DNA of 49,142 bases from Edwardsiella hoshinae NBRC 105699 = ATCC 33379 (GCF_000474215.1 NZ_BAUC01000031.1:1-49142), one strand, 5' to 3'; shown: positions 25,932-35,602, counted from the stretch's first letter. Notes: generated by a model from the sequence alone, not told the origin. A program made the numbers and translations.

Positions 25932-27250
25932 TCGACGCCGCGTGCCGCAGCCATCAATGCCTCGATCTCGTCGATCGACTTGACCACCCCCGCCGTCAGG
26001 ATCTCACAGCCTGTTTCGGTGATCAGGATGTCATCCTCGATGCGCACCCCGATGCCGCGATAGGCCGGGGGAACGTCAGCATCCGGCGCGATATACAGCC
26101 CCGGCTCACAGGTAAGTACCATCCCCGCCTCAAGCACCCGGTCACGCGCCGGCGTGGCATAGTCACCGACATCATGCACATCCAGCCCCAACCAATGCCC
26201 TAGGCCATGCATAAAGAAGGCGCGATAGCGCTGTTCGTCGATCAGCGTCTCCACCTCACCCTGTAGGATGCCGAGTGCGACCAACCCCTGCACCATCACC
26301 CGCACCGCCGCCTCCTGGGCAAGACGAATGCTGCTGCCAGGACGATAATGCGTGATCGCCGCCGTCATCGCGTCCAGCACTAACTGGTAGATCTGGCGCT
26401 GGGGCTCACTAAAACGCCCGCCGACCGGGAAGGTGCGAGTAATATCCCCGGCATAGTGGCGATATTCTGCACCGGCGTCGACCAGCACCAGACTGCCATC
26501 ACGCATCGGGCTTTCATTCTCGGTGTAATGCAGGATGCAGCCGTTTTCGCCACTGCCGACGATAGTATTGAAGGAGGGAGAACGGGCACCATGGCGGTTA
26601 AACTCGTGCAGCAGTTCGCCCTCTAACTGATACTCATACATGCCCGGGCGGCATTTCTCCATCGCTCGCGTGTGCCCTAGGGCGGTGATCTCGGCGGCGC
26701 GCCGCATCACGGCGATCTCCTCCGGCGACTTAAACAGGCGCATCTCATGCACCCAGGGACGCCAATCTGTCACCGTTGCCGGTGCCCGCAAATTCTGGCG
26801 CGCACCTCGCCGCAGCGTCTCCAGCGCGGCAAACACCAAGTCATCGGCGAAGGCATACTCGCCCTGGGCGTGGTACACCACATCCAGGCCGTTCAGCAAC
26901 AGCGGCAACTGCTCCGCGACCTCGCCGTACGGCAAGGCCCGATCGATATTCAAACGCGCCGGCGCCGCCTCTTGTCCAAGCCGGCGTCCAAACCAGACCT
27001 CCGCCGTCACGTCACGCACCCGGTTGAACAACACGCTGTGGCTGTGGTTTTCGTCGCTCTTGATCAGCACCAACAGCGCCTCCGGCTCATTGAAGCCGCA
27101 CAGATACCAAAAGTCGCTATTTTGACGATAGGGATACTCATTCTCAGCGTTACGGCAATGAACCGGGGCAGCAAAAAACAGCGCGGCACTGCCCGACTGC
27201 ATCTTCGCCAGCAATGCCTGGCGGCGACGCTGATACTCTTGCGGGGTCAT
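25928..27250 (-). CDS. pepP: Xaa-Pro aminopeptidase P
   Basis: PepP removes N-terminal residues that precede proline. It is a cytoplasmic di-manganese pita-bread enzyme. With the start at 27250 (AGGAG six bases upstream) it has 440 residues, against 441 in E. coli. The frame continues upstream to 27391, but that extension is unlike the family. Metal ligands are visible: two Asp in VDAGAEYRHYAGDITRTFP, His in MHGLGHWLGLDVHD, Glu in LTCEPGLYI and Glu in VRIEDDILIT. The substrate-binding region VGSGENGCILHYTEN is intact. It heads the pepP-ubiH-ubiI group. Confidence 0.97.
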   Translation of the reverse strand: MTPQEYQRRRQALLAKMQSGSAALFFAAPVHCRNAENEYPYRQNSDFWYLCGFNEPEALLVLIKSDENHSHSVLFNRVRDVTAEVWFGRRLGQEAAPARLNIDRALPYGEVAEQLPLLLNGLDVVYHAQGEYAFADDLVFAALETLRRGARQNLRAPATVTDWRPWVHEMRLFKSPEEIAVMRRAAEITALGHTRAMEKCRPGMYEYQLEGELLHEFNRHGARSPSFNTIVGSGENGCILHYTENESPMRDGSLVLVDAGAEYRHYAGDITRTFPVGGRFSEPQRQIYQLVLDAMTAAITHYRPGSSIRLAQEAAVRVMVQGLVALGILQGEVETLIDEQRYRAFFMHGLGHWLGLDVHDVGDYATPARDRVLEAGMVLTCEPGLYIAPDADVPPAYRGIGVRIEDDILITETGCEILTAGVVKSIDEIEALMAAARGVE

Positions 27251-27566
27251 ATCCATCTCCTGAAAATCGGCAAGTAAATGATACGGCTGGCACGCCGCCG
27301 ACGCGGTGCGCCCCACGACACAAGCCAGTGACGGCCATGGGCTCAGTAAAGCTGTGCGTGCCATGGCGCCTCTCCGTGCGCGCGTGAACAATACGCATAA
27401 GCTCTAGACTACCACGAGAGGAAAAACAAAGGGTAAGGCAAATAGCATCGACGGCGTATGCTGTCGATAACCCGGGGAGTGCGCCTCATTGACTCGCTCG
27501 GACGCCAACATCGGCGTCCGAGCGAGTCATCGCGTCACGACACGAGGCCGTGGGCGCTAGGCGACG
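27251..27566. other. ygfB-pepP intergenic region with long hairpin
   Basis: These 316 bp contain no supported gene. The dominant feature is a 17-bp perfect hairpin at 27490-27529, listed separately. The pepP promoter may lie here if the genes are not co-transcribed from ygfB. Confidence 0.5.
27490..27529. repeat. Perfect 17-bp inverted repeat (hairpin)
   Basis: The left arm TGACTCGCTCGGACGCC and its exact complement GGCGTCCGAGCGAGTCA flank the loop AACATC. It lies 37 bp past the ygfB stop, as a terminator would, but neither strand has a following U-run. It may be an RNA-stabilising structure or a protein-binding palindrome. Confidence 0.7.
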
Positions 27567-28136
27567 TTAGTGCAGTTGAGGCGCTAGCGGTGCCGCATCC
27601 GGCTGACGGAATTCGCCGTGGCACAGCATGGCGGCCATGCGTACATATTCGGCCACTTCTTCCAAGGAGTGGGCCAGCTCCTCCTGATCCTCGTCCTCAT
27701 CGTAGCCCAACTGGGCGATGCTACGCAGATCGTCGATCGACTCGCCCACCTCGCCCTTCACCTGGCCCAGCTTGCTCTGCATCATCCCCAGTCCCAGTAG
27801 GAAGTGATTCACCCAGCCAGCCAACGCATCGGCGCGTTCGAACACCGTGGCCGCCTCTTCCGTCGGCAGCAGCAGTTGAAAGGCGAACTCATCCCCCTCT
27901 AAGGCATCGCGCGTCTGGGTATAGAGCGCCTGTAGCGGCTGGGCGAGCGACGCCGAGAAGGCCGTCCCCTCATTAGTCAAATCATGCACCAGCGTCAGCC
28001 AACTGGCGTCACGGTTGCCGCCACACAACACTCCGCTCACTAAACCATGCATCTCGGCGGCGGTCAGCGCCACCCCCTGTTGCTGTAGGGCCTGCGTCAG
28101 TACGGCGTAATCCGCCAAGCTATTCTCTGTAGACAT
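27567..28136 (-). CDS. ygfB: UPF0149 family protein YgfB
   Basis: This 189-residue, all-helical, acidic protein matches E. coli YgfB (192 residues) in length and in motifs such as [16 protein letters not shown] near residue 28, [18 protein letters not shown] and a strongly acidic run ([17 protein letters not shown]). The UPF0149 family has no biochemical function that I can assign. It lies upstream of pepP on the same strand and is divergent from zapA, as in E. coli. No strong ribosome site precedes the ATG. Confidence 0.93.
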   Translation of the reverse strand: MSTENSLADYAVLTQALQQQGVALTAAEMHGLVSGVLCGGNRDASWLTLVHDLTNEGTAFSASLAQPLQALYTQTRDALEGDEFAFQLLLPTEEAATVFERADALAGWVNHFLLGLGMMQSKLGQVKGEVGESIDDLRSIAQLGYDEDEDQEELAHSLEEVAEYVRMAAMLCHGEFRQPDAAPLAPQLH

Positions 28137-28313
28137 ACGTATTGGTCATCGTTGACAGGTAAAGTTCGTGTTATGCTACCACCAAGATGAGTCGCTATAC
28201 CAGAAAGGGCCGTATCGCAAGCCGAGGGCTTGTCACTGCATAGCGGGGTAGATATAGTTAGCGCCCACAGCGTTCCCGGGGGGACGCGGCGCAAAATCGA
28301 GCGGGAAGGTAGT

Positions 28314-28643
28314 ATGTCTGCACAGCCGGTAGATATTCAAATTTTTGGCCGCGCACTGCGTGTTAATTGTCCGCCAGAACAACTGGATGCTTTGAACCAA
28401 GCCGCGGAGGATCTGAATCAGCGGTTGCAAGATCTAAAAGTTCGCACTAGAGTCACCAATACGGAACAACTGGTCTTCATTGCGGCGTTGAATGTGTGTC
28501 ACGAACTGGCACAGGAGCGGTTGAAAACCCGCGATTATGCCGCCAATATGGAGCAAAGGATCCGCATGTTGCAGCAGACGATTGAGCAGGCGCTGCTGGA
28601 GCAAGGACGCATTACTGAGCGTCCGGGTACTTCTTTTGAGTAA
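28314..28643 (+). CDS. zapA: Cell division protein ZapA
   Basis: ZapA cross-links FtsZ protofilaments and helps form the Z ring. The start at 28314 gives 109 residues, the E. coli length, and follows AAGG; upstream in-frame codons back to 28230 are not family-like. Key parts are the N-terminal FtsZ-contact domain ([22 protein letters not shown]) and a C-terminal coiled coil ([20 protein letters not shown]). It is followed by the 6S RNA gene and fau, a conserved enterobacterial order. Confidence 0.97.
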   Translation: MSAQPVDIQIFGRALRVNCPPEQLDALNQAAEDLNQRLQDLKVRTRVTNTEQLVFIAALNVCHELAQERLKTRDYAANMEQRIRMLQQTIEQALLEQGRITERPGTSFE

Positions 28644-28743
28644 AAACTAACTTACTGATTATACAACAAAATTTACAAAGAAAAGCGTTCCATAAAATGT
28701 AAGTTGTGTTAGTATAATTAGTAAGAAAGCAGCAAGATTTCAA

Positions 28744-28926
28744 ATTTCTCTGAGGTGTTCGTGCGCGGGCCAGTCCCCTGAGCCGATATTTCAAACCTTA
28801 AGAATGTAGCGCTCCACAACCGGTGAGCAGGCTCGGTCTCCGAGAAGCCTTAAAGTTGCGACGTTGCGTTCACCTTGAACCGCGGGTTCAAGGGTTACAG
28901 CCTGCTACGGCACCTCGGAGATTCCC
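28744..28926 (+). ncRNA. ssrS: 6S RNA
   Basis: 6S RNA mimics an open promoter and sequesters sigma-70 RNA polymerase in stationary phase. The 183-nt sequence starts ATTTCTCTGAG and ends CTCGGAGATTCCC, so the closing stem pairs. Internal blocks GGGCCAGTCCCCTGAGCC, GAGAAGCCTTAAA and AAGGGTTACAGCCTGC match the E. coli RNA closely, and length and position between zapA and fau are the same. A TATAAT at 28713 is a likely -10 element. It is probably co-transcribed with fau. Confidence 0.97.
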
Positions 28927-28958
28927 TAATACGCTTATCCTGCCACGGAGCCGACTCC

Positions 28959-29618
28959 ATGCCCCAGGAGCCTGCGTCGCTCTCTCGTCATCACATTCGG
29001 CAACAACAACGCGCGTTGCGGCGCTCACTCTCGCCGGCCCAACAACGTCACGCGGCTTTCGCTCTCCGGGATCGCCTACTGGCACAGCCTTATCTGGCAC
29101 GCCCCTGCCGCATCGCCCTTTATCTGCCCTTTGACGGCGAACCCGATACGCGCCCGCTGATCGCCGCCTTATGGCAACGCGGTCACCAGGTGGTTCTCCC
29201 GGTATTACACCCCTTTACCCGCGGCCAACTGCTATTTCTGCGCTACACGCCGGAAACGACGATGCGGCGCAATGCCTTTGGCATCAGCGAACCCGACTTG
29301 GATGCGACGCGCGTCGTTCCCCTGACACGCCTAGATCTGATGCTGACGCCGCTGGTCGCCTTCGATGCGGCAGGCAATCGGCTGGGTATGGGCGGCGGCT
29401 TCTATGACCGGACCCTGGCCCAATGGCGCCAACGGCGGCAACACGGATTCGGCCCCTATCCCATCGGGATCGCACACGACTGTCAGCGTGTCGCGGCGCT
29501 AACCGCTGCCGACTGGGATGTTCCCCTGCCGGAGATCGTCACCCCCTCGGCACACTACCGCTGGCCACAGGCCGGGGCGCCGTGGCAAGCAGTACACGCC
29601 TCCCCATCACCTGGCTAG
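28959..29618 (+). CDS. fau: 5-formyltetrahydrofolate cyclo-ligase family protein
   Basis: The enzyme converts 5-formyl-THF to 5,10-methenyl-THF with ATP, clearing a by-product of glycine/serine one-carbon metabolism. It has 219 residues, longer than the 182 of E. coli YgfA, through N- and C-terminal additions. The family core is clear: LYLPFDGEPDTRPLI, VLPVLHPF, LTPLVAFDAAGNRLGMGGGFYDR and DWDVPLPEIVTPS. I chose the ATG at 28959 (CGGAG eight bases upstream). An open extension runs through the 6S RNA and is discounted. It lies 32 bp after ssrS, as in E. coli. Confidence 0.94.
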   Translation: MPQEPASLSRHHIRQQQRALRRSLSPAQQRHAAFALRDRLLAQPYLARPCRIALYLPFDGEPDTRPLIAALWQRGHQVVLPVLHPFTRGQLLFLRYTPETTMRRNAFGISEPDLDATRVVPLTRLDLMLTPLVAFDAAGNRLGMGGGFYDRTLAQWRQRRQHGFGPYPIGIAHDCQRVAALTAADWDVPLPEIVTPSAHYRWPQAGAPWQAVHASPSPG

Positions 29619-29625
29619 CCCTACA

Positions 29626-29646
29626 GGCCGTCCCTAAGAGACGGCC
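29626..29646. terminator. Hairpin between fau and serA
   Basis: GGCCGTC-CCTAAGA-GACGGCC is a 7-bp perfect stem in the 36-bp space between the two convergent stop codons. No U-tract is present, so its strength is uncertain. Confidence 0.4.
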
Positions 29647-29654
29647 CGCAAACC

Positions 29655-30893
29655 TTAATACAGCAAACGTGCCCGTACGGTACCGGGAATGGCACGCATG
29701 CGTTGCAGTGCGGCCTCGGCACGCTCTACCTCCGTTTCGACGTCGATCACCACATAGCCGATGGTCGGCGTCGTTTGCAGATACTGCGCGGCGATGTTCA
29801 CCCCTTCTTCGGCAAAGATCTGGTTGATAGCCTTCAGCATTCCTGGGCGGTTTTCGTGGATATGCAGCAGACGGCTGACATGCTCCTCATGCATCGGCAA
29901 GGAGACTTGCGGGAAATTCACCGCCGACAGGGTCGAGCCATTATCAGAATACTTGGCTAGTTTCCCGGCCACCTCCACCCCGATATTCTGCTGGGCTTCT
30001 TGCGTTGAGCCGCCAATATGCGGAGTCAGCAGCACGTTATCGAAACGGCACAACGGTGAGATGAAGGGATCGTTGTTGGTCGCCGGCTCCGTCGGAAAGA
30101 CATCGACGGCGGCGCCGCTGAGATGACGGCTTTCCAGTGCCTGACATAGGGCATCGATGTCCACCACCGTACCGCGAGCGGCGTTGATCAGGATGGCGCC
30201 CGGTTTCATCCGCGCCAGTTCCGCCTCAGCGATCATCCGGTGAGTCGACGCCGTCTCTGGAACATGCAGCGACACCACATCGCTCATATTTAGCAGTTCG
30301 GACAAGTGGCGCACCTGGGTGGCATTGCCCAGCGGTAACTTGCCTTCGATGTCATAAAAATAGACATCCATGCCAATCCCTTCCGCCAAGATCCCCAGTT
30401 GGGTACCGATATGGCCATAGCCGATGATCCCCAGCTTTTTACCTCGCGCTTCATAGCAACCAGCCGCTTGCTTGTTCCATTCGCCACGATGGGCACGGGC
30501 ATTGGCCTCGGGAATATTACGCAGCAGCAGCAGGATCTCCCCTAGCACCATCTCCGCCACTGAGCGGGTATTGGAGAAGGGCGCGTTAAATACCGGCACG
30601 CCGCGCTGCTGTGCCGCGGCCAGATCCACCTGGTTGGTACCGATGCAGAAACAGCCGACCGCCACCAACTTCTCTGCGGCGGCGAACACCTCTTCGCTCA
30701 ATTGGGTACGCGAGCGCAGCCCAATAAAGTGCGCGTCGCGGATCGCCGTACGCAACGCGGCGCTATCCAGCGCGCCCTTATGGTATTCGATATTGTGATA
30801 ACCGGCGGCCCGTAACGCCTCGACGGCGCTTTGGTGTACGCCTTCCACCAGCAAAAACTTGATCTTATCCTTATCCATAGAAACTTTTGCCAT
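29655..30893 (-). CDS. serA: D-3-phosphoglycerate dehydrogenase
   Basis: SerA catalyses the first step of serine synthesis (3-phosphoglycerate to phosphohydroxypyruvate) and is feedback-inhibited by serine. At 412 residues it has the NAD loop GIIGYGHIGTQLGIL, the catalytic Arg in INAARGTVVD, Glu in VFPTEPATNN and His in LTPHIGGSTQEA. A C-terminal ACT domain (MHIHENRPGMLKAINQIF, then VNIAAQYLQT) forms the serine site. It supplies glycine precursors for the nearby gcv genes. It is convergent with fau and upstream of nothing on its strand, with its own 289-bp leader region. Confidence 0.98.
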   Translation of the reverse strand: MAKVSMDKDKIKFLLVEGVHQSAVEALRAAGYHNIEYHKGALDSAALRTAIRDAHFIGLRSRTQLSEEVFAAAEKLVAVGCFCIGTNQVDLAAAQQRGVPVFNAPFSNTRSVAEMVLGEILLLLRNIPEANARAHRGEWNKQAAGCYEARGKKLGIIGYGHIGTQLGILAEGIGMDVYFYDIEGKLPLGNATQVRHLSELLNMSDVVSLHVPETASTHRMIAEAELARMKPGAILINAARGTVVDIDALCQALESRHLSGAAVDVFPTEPATNNDPFISPLCRFDNVLLTPHIGGSTQEAQQNIGVEVAGKLAKYSDNGSTLSAVNFPQVSLPMHEEHVSRLLHIHENRPGMLKAINQIFAEEGVNIAAQYLQTTPTIGYVVIDVETEVERAEAALQRMRAIPGTVRARLLY

Positions 30894-30927
30894 GATCTAC
30901 CCTATTGTCCGAAAAAGCGTATGTGTT

Positions 30928-31092
30928 ATGTCAGCAGTTTGTACAAACTCTAGTCAACATAACAAAATTTACCTCGGCGGCAAGCCATGGCGGCAGCGTA
31001 CGCCCGACGAATACGCAGCACTAGATAGAGAAAAGTTGCGGAAAATTTTAATAAACAACGAGCTATCAGCGGGAAAAATTGAAGGACGGTAA
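30928..31092 (+). CDS. Possible 54-residue small ORF divergent from serA
   Basis: A frame from the ATG at 30928 ends at 31092; an upstream ATG at 30859 would overlap serA. The C-terminal half reads like a charged helical protein (KPWRQRTPDEYAALDREKLR), unlike a random frame, but there is no ribosome site and no recognised family. It would lie across the serA promoter region, divergent from serA and convergent with rpiA. Confidence 0.25.
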   Translation: MSAVCTNSSQHNKIYLGGKPWRQRTPDEYAALDREKLRKILINNELSAGKIEGR

Positions 31093-31128
31093 TTCTGTGA
31101 TAGATGTCACCGAATTCTCGGCAGTAAG

Positions 31129-31172
31129 AAAAAAGCGCCCGCCGGATACGACGCCCCAGGGAGACGGGGCGC
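31129..31172 (-). terminator. Terminator after rpiA
   Basis: On the minus strand GGCGCCCC and GGGGCG form one stem and the outer GCGCCC can pair with a second GGGCGC that is followed directly by TTTTTTC. The U-run lies about 50 bp past the rpiA stop. Confidence 0.65.
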
Positions 31173-31182
31173 CGAGACGCAA

Positions 31183-31842
31183 TCAGGCCGTCAGGGTTTT
31201 CACCCCATCCGCGCAGCCAACCAGCACCACATCGGCCCCCCGGTTAGCAAACAGCCCGACCGTCACCACACCAGCGATGGCGTTGATGGCGTTTTCCAGC
31301 TTGCACGGCTCCATGATTTGCAGATTGTGTACATCCAAAATCACGTTGCCGTTATCGGTAAGTACCCCCTGGCGGTATACCGGCTGACCACCGAGTTTCA
31401 CCAACTCACGCGCCACGTAGGCTCGCGCCATCGGGATCACCTCGACGGGCAGCGGAAAATTACCCAGGATGTCGACCTGCTTCGAGGCATCGACGATGCA
31501 GATAAATTTCTTCGCCACGGCGGCAACGATTTTCTCGCGCGTCAGGGCTGCACCGCCCCCCTTGATCATCTGCATGGCGCCATTAATCTCATCGGCACCA
31601 TCCACATAGATATCCAGCGTATCCACCTCGTTAAGGTCAAACACCGGGATACCTAGGCTCTTCAGCTTGGCACTCGACGCGTCGGAGCTAGAGACGGCGC
31701 CCTCGATCTGCCCCTTCATGGTCGCCAGCGCATCAATAAAATGAGAGGCGGTGGAGCCGGTGCCAACCCCTACAATCGTACCGGGCTGCACATACTTCAA
31801 TGCAGCCCAACCCACTGCTTTCTTCAATTCATCCTGCGTCAT
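31183..31842 (-). CDS. rpiA: Ribose-5-phosphate isomerase A
   Basis: RpiA interconverts ribose-5-phosphate and ribulose-5-phosphate in the pentose phosphate pathway, alongside TktA further right. The 219 residues equal the E. coli protein. The phosphate loop [15 protein letters not shown], the catalytic DGADEIN segment and [14 protein letters not shown] are all present. It is divergent from argP over 307 bp, as in E. coli. Confidence 0.98.
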   Translation of the reverse strand: MTQDELKKAVGWAALKYVQPGTIVGVGTGSTASHFIDALATMKGQIEGAVSSSDASSAKLKSLGIPVFDLNEVDTLDIYVDGADEINGAMQMIKGGGAALTREKIVAAVAKKFICIVDASKQVDILGNFPLPVEVIPMARAYVARELVKLGGQPVYRQGVLTDNGNVILDVHNLQIMEPCKLENAINAIAGVVTVGLFANRGADVVLVGCADGVKTLTA

Positions 31843-32149
31843 ACCGTATCCTATGGACTTTGCTACGAAAACGTGTGCGTATTATAGAGCAGCGCACGAA
31901 AATACCCCACTATGGGAGCGCAAATTTACGCCCACGTACTGTGTTTTTCCCGTTGCACCTCCCTATTTTATCCGCGACAAGCGGAAAAATGTGGCATATT
32001 GCGGTAACGGCAATGCCTCCAGCCGCCACGCGGCGCCTGACTAGAGCCTCTCTCTCGGCGAGGGGGAGCGTTCGCTTGTGCCGTTTTCCAACGTGAGCAA
32101 TTGCGCTTTACCGATAACAAAAAATGGAACCAAGGGGATAAAGACCATA
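31843..32149. other. Divergent rpiA-argP regulatory region
   Basis: This 307-bp region has no supported gene. The argP frame stays open to 32078, but residues before MKRPDY have no counterpart. Promoters for both genes must lie here; no specific operator was recognised. Confidence 0.5.
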
Positions 32150-33043
32150 ATGAAACGCCCGGACTACCGGACCTTGCAGGCACTGGACGCTGTCATCCGC
32201 GAGCGCGGCTTCGAACGCGCGGCACAGAAACTTTGCATCACACAGTCGGCGGTATCGCAACGCATCAAGCAACTGGAAAATCTCTTTGGCCAGCCACTGC
32301 TGGTGCGTACCGTACCACCGCGTCCGACCGAGCAAGGACAACGCCTCCTCGCGCTGCTGCATCAAGTCGAGTTGTTGGAAGAGGAGTGGCTGGGTAACGA
32401 TAACAGCAGCGATGGCCCCCTGCTGCTCTCGCTGGCGGTCAACGCCGACAGTCTGGCGACATGGCTGCTGCCCGCGCTCAAGCCGGTATTGGCCGACTCG
32501 CCGTTGCGCCTTAACTTGCAGGTCGAGGATGAGAGCCGCACCCAGGAACGCCTACGGCGCGGTGAGGTGGTCGGGGCGGTGAGTTTGCAGCCTCAGCCGT
32601 TGCCCAGTTGCCTGGTGGATCGCCTCGGGGCCTTAGACTACCTGTTCTGCGCCTCGCCCGCCTTCGCCGCGCGCTACTTCCCCAACGGGGTAACACGCTC
32701 CTCCCTACTCAAGGCGCCAGCGGTCGCGTTCGACCATCTGGACGACATGCACCAAGCCTTCCTACAGCAAAACTTCGAACTGCCGCCAGGCAGCGTTCCC
32801 TGCCATATCGTCAACTCCTCCGAAGCCTTCGTCCAGTTGGCCCTCCAAGGCACCACCTGCTGTATGCTGCCGCATCTCCAGGTCGAACGAGAGCTGCGTG
32901 AAGGGGTCTTAATCGATTTGACGCCGGGAATGGTGCAGCGCCGTATGCTCTATTGGCACCGCTTCGCGCCAGAGAGCCGCCTGATGCGCCGCGTCACCGA
33001 TGCCTTGCTCAGCCACGGCCGTAACGTCCTGCGCCAAGACTAA
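32150..33043 (+). CDS. argP: LysR-family regulator ArgP (IciA)
   Basis: ArgP activates argO (arginine exporter) with arginine and responds to lysine; it also controls lysine-related genes. The 297 residues equal E. coli ArgP. The N-terminal winged helix-turn-helix ([18 protein letters not shown], then [16 protein letters not shown]) is nearly identical, and the effector domain contains [18 protein letters not shown] and [16 protein letters not shown]. The start at 32150 aligns with E. coli MKRPDY; AAGGGGA lies 12 bases before it. A probable target, argO, is about 1 kb downstream on the other strand. Confidence 0.98.
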   Translation: MKRPDYRTLQALDAVIRERGFERAAQKLCITQSAVSQRIKQLENLFGQPLLVRTVPPRPTEQGQRLLALLHQVELLEEEWLGNDNSSDGPLLLSLAVNADSLATWLLPALKPVLADSPLRLNLQVEDESRTQERLRRGEVVGAVSLQPQPLPSCLVDRLGALDYLFCASPAFAARYFPNGVTRSSLLKAPAVAFDHLDDMHQAFLQQNFELPPGSVPCHIVNSSEAFVQLALQGTTCCMLPHLQVERELREGVLIDLTPGMVQRRMLYWHRFAPESRLMRRVTDALLSHGRNVLRQD

Positions 33044-33069
33044 GCGGCCGCTCAAGGGGCTATACCCAA

Positions 33070-33091
33070 ACGGGATCGCACGCGATCCCGT
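33070..33091. terminator. Bidirectional hairpin between argP and yggE
   Basis: ACGGGATCGC-AC-GCGATCCCGT is a 10-bp perfect stem between convergent genes, with weak U-rich tails on each side. Confidence 0.5.
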
Positions 33092-33107
33092 GTTCCCTGG
33101 CGATGCT

Positions 33108-33827
33108 TTATTGATTCAGATTGAACACCACCTCGACGCGATCATCGAAGTGAATGGTCTGCTGCTCATAGGTCTGCGCCGCCGACGTCTGGTTAGCGGA
33201 TGGCGCAGCCGCATACATACGCGTCACCGGCTCCGGTTGGAAGTTGGAGACATGGTAACGAATGCTATACACCGGCCCCAACTTGACGCCAAATCCCTGC
33301 GCCAGTGACTCAGCCTGGGAGATGGCATTCTTGATCGCCATCTGGCGCGCCTGCTCGCGATAAACCTCTGGCTTGGCGACACCCAGCTCGACGGAGCGGA
33401 TCTCGTTGAGATTCGCCTTGAGCGCCCCGTCCAGCAGGCTGTTTAGCTTATCGAGTTGGCGTAGCGTGACCTGCACGGTGCGCACCGCACGATAACCCTT
33501 CAGTTGGCTCTTACCATCCTTCTGGTAATCATATTCCGGCATGGTATACAGGTTGGCGGCGCTGATATCCTGCGTCTCAATGCCGTTACGCTTCAAAAAG
33601 TCGAAATATTTCGCCACCCGTTGGTCGACCTGCGACTTGGCACCGGCGGCATCCTTCGCACTGGCGCTGACCTGGAAGGTCAGGGTCGCCATATCGGGGA
33701 CGGCGTCAACACTGGCGGTGCCCGACGTCACCACATGCGGACCTTCTGGCATCTCGGCGGCCTGCGCACTCAGCGCCACCCCACCGACACCCATCATTGC
33801 GGCCAAGGCCAATACTGTTAGTTTCAC
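33108..33827 (-). CDS. yggE: Periplasmic SIMPL-domain protein YggE
   Basis: The 239-residue secreted protein carries the SIMPL (DUF541) domain. E. coli YggE is associated with oxidative-stress tolerance, by a mechanism not established. The GTG at 33827 has GGAGG six bases upstream and gives a clean Sec signal (KLTVLALAAMMGVGGVALSAQA); the longer frame to 33944 does not. Family segments are GPHVVTSGTASVDAVPDMA, LKGYRAVRTVQVTLRQLD, LNEIRSVELGVAKPEVYR and GPVYSIRYHVSNFQPEP. It lies between argP and argO, as in E. coli. Confidence 0.94.
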   Translation of the reverse strand: MKLTVLALAAMMGVGGVALSAQAAEMPEGPHVVTSGTASVDAVPDMATLTFQVSASAKDAAGAKSQVDQRVAKYFDFLKRNGIETQDISAANLYTMPEYDYQKDGKSQLKGYRAVRTVQVTLRQLDKLNSLLDGALKANLNEIRSVELGVAKPEVYREQARQMAIKNAISQAESLAQGFGVKLGPVYSIRYHVSNFQPEPVTRMYAAAPSANQTSAAQTYEQQTIHFDDRVEVVFNLNQ

Positions 33828-33980
33828 GCTTATCCTCCGCTTTACTGCCTCGTTGCCTGGGAAGCCGCCCTGCGCCACTCGCCGGCACCGCGTGCCTCCC
33901 GGCCATTTACCGCCACCCGTAGGCGGTATACTCTCCAGTAGCATAGCGCGCCAACGGCATGTCGGGTATCGGATAATTGC

Positions 33981-34598
33981 CTACTGTGGCCATCCCTGAC
34001 GCGCCAATTCCAGCGCAATGAACCACATGACCGCACCGACCAACAGATTGATGGCCCGTTGGGCCCGCGGACGCTGCAACCAGGGGGACAGTCGGGCGGC
34101 TAGCAGCGCTAGGCTAAAGAACCACACCACCGAGGCCGTCACCGCCCCAAAGGCAAACCAACGCCGCGGCTCCGCCAACAACTGCCCGCCGAGGCTGCCC
34201 AACACCACAAAGGTATCCAGATAAACATGCGGATTGAGCCAGGTCACCGCCAGCAGAGTGATGATGATACGCCAACGCCCCTGCTGTAACAGGCTATCGT
34301 CCCGTTCGTTCGCCGCCGGACGCCAGGCCGCCCGCCAGGCACCCCAACCATACCACAGCAGAAACGCCACCCCACCCCAGGTCACGCCCTGCAACAACAA
34401 CGGAGAGCGCAGTAACAGCGCGCTGCCGCCGAAGACGCCGGCACAGATCAACACCAGATCGCTTAAGGCACACAGGCTGGCAATGGTCAGATGATGATGA
34501 CGTCGAATGCCATGATTGAGCACGAACAGGTTCTGCGGTCCCAAGGGCAAAATCAGGGCCGCCCCCAGAGCGAAGCCCTGAGCAAAGACAGAGAACAT
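33981..34598 (-). CDS. argO: Arginine exporter ArgO
   Basis: This 205-residue LysE-type inner-membrane exporter has about five or six hydrophobic helices. Its N-terminus holds the family motif [28 protein letters not shown], given here in outline (positions 8-35), and later [18 protein letters not shown]. It exports arginine and its toxic analogue canavanine; in E. coli it is activated by ArgP. AGGAAA precedes the ATG. The 137-bp upstream gap should hold an ArgP site, which I could not delimit. It follows mscS on the same strand. Confidence 0.95.
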   Translation of the reverse strand: MFSVFAQGFALGAALILPLGPQNLFVLNHGIRRHHHLTIASLCALSDLVLICAGVFGGSALLLRSPLLLQGVTWGGVAFLLWYGWGAWRAAWRPAANERDDSLLQQGRWRIIITLLAVTWLNPHVYLDTFVVLGSLGGQLLAEPRRWFAFGAVTASVVWFFSLALLAARLSPWLQRPRAQRAINLLVGAVMWFIALELARQGWPQ

Positions 34599-34695
34599 GG
34601 TTGATATTTCCTGAAAAATTGGCTGAAAGGCATCATAATCAGCCGCCGCAGCGAGGGGAAATGGGGATTTCTTATCGGGGATTAGATCGACTTAT

Positions 34696-34728
34696 CGTCA
34701 CTGGCCGAGGCTCGCCCAGCCAGTGACG
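34696..34728 (-). terminator. Hairpin downstream of mscS
   Basis: CGTCACTGGC and GCCAGTGACG form a 10-bp perfect stem around a 13-base loop, 8 bp past the mscS stop. There is no U-run, so it is only a probable terminator. Confidence 0.45.
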
Positions 34729-34735
34729 GTGTAGA

Positions 34736-35602
34736 TTACTCGGCGCGGGCCTTCGCGGCCGATGTACGGTACAGATGCACATCCATCTGCGGGAAAGGAA
34801 TGCCGATGTCATTGGCATCCAACGCGCGTTTAAAGTTCTCCATCAGGTCAAAATAGATGGCCCAGTAGTCGGCGTTGTTGCTCCAGACACGCACCACAAA
34901 ATTGAGCGAAGAGGCGGCCATCTCGTTCAAGCGAATGGTCACGCCATCGTCATGCAGAATGCGCGTATCTGCCGCGACGACCTCACCGAGCACGCGCTTA
35001 ACCACGTCGATATCGGCATCATAGGCTACACCGACCGTGATATCGATGCGCCGCTTCGGTTCACGGGAGAAGTTGATGATGTTACCGGCGATGATCTTAC
35101 CGTTGGGCACCACGATAATCTTGTTGTCGGCGGTTGCCAGAGTCGTCGAGAAGATCTGCACCTCACGCACCGTCCCCACCACACCGCCTAAATCCACCAC
35201 CTCACCGGCGCGGAACGGACGGAACAGAACCAGCAGGACACCGGCGGCGAAGTTGGACAGCGAACCTTGCAACGCCAGACCAATAGCCAAACCGGCGGCA
35301 CCGATCACCGCGATCACCGAGGTGGTCTGTACTCCGAGTCGCCCCAACGCGGCGATAATAGTGAAGGCCAAAATCCCGTAACGGACCATCGCCGCCAAGA
35401 AGTGCACCACCGTGACATCCAGACCGCGCGCCTTCAACAGACGGGTCAGCGTCGAGGAGATACCGCGCGCGACCAGTGAACCGACGATCATGATCACCAC
35501 CGCGGCGACCAGATTAACGGCATAGCTCAACAGCAGATCCTGATTGCGCAGGAGCCAGCTGCCCGCGTTTTGGATCCCATTTACCACATCCAATTCTTTC
35601 AT
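34736..35602 (-). CDS. mscS: Small-conductance mechanosensitive channel MscS
   Basis: MscS is a heptameric inner-membrane channel that opens on membrane tension to save the cell from hypo-osmotic lysis. The 288 residues match E. coli (286). Three helices are visible, ending in the Gly/Ala-rich pore helix [17 protein letters not shown] followed by [18 protein letters not shown]. The beta domain shows [21 protein letters not shown] and the C-terminal domain is complete. GGAGG precedes the ATG. It lies between fbaA and argO as in E. coli. Confidence 0.97.
   Translation of the reverse strand: MKELDVVNGIQNAGSWLLRNQDLLLSYAVNLVAAVVIMIVGSLVARGISSTLTRLLKARGLDVTVVHFLAAMVRYGILAFTIIAALGRLGVQTTSVIAVIGAAGLAIGLALQGSLSNFAAGVLLVLFRPFRAGEVVDLGGVVGTVREVQIFSTTLATADNKIIVVPNGKIIAGNIINFSREPKRRIDITVGVAYDADIDVVKRVLGEVVAADTRILHDDGVTIRLNEMAASSLNFVVRVWSNNADYWAIYFDLMENFKRALDANDIGIPFPQMDVHLYRTSAAKARAE

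Noticed and set aside
25344..25983. Several plus-strand frames across ubiH
   Set aside because: All are shadows of the high-GC ubiH gene and lack motifs or ribosome sites.
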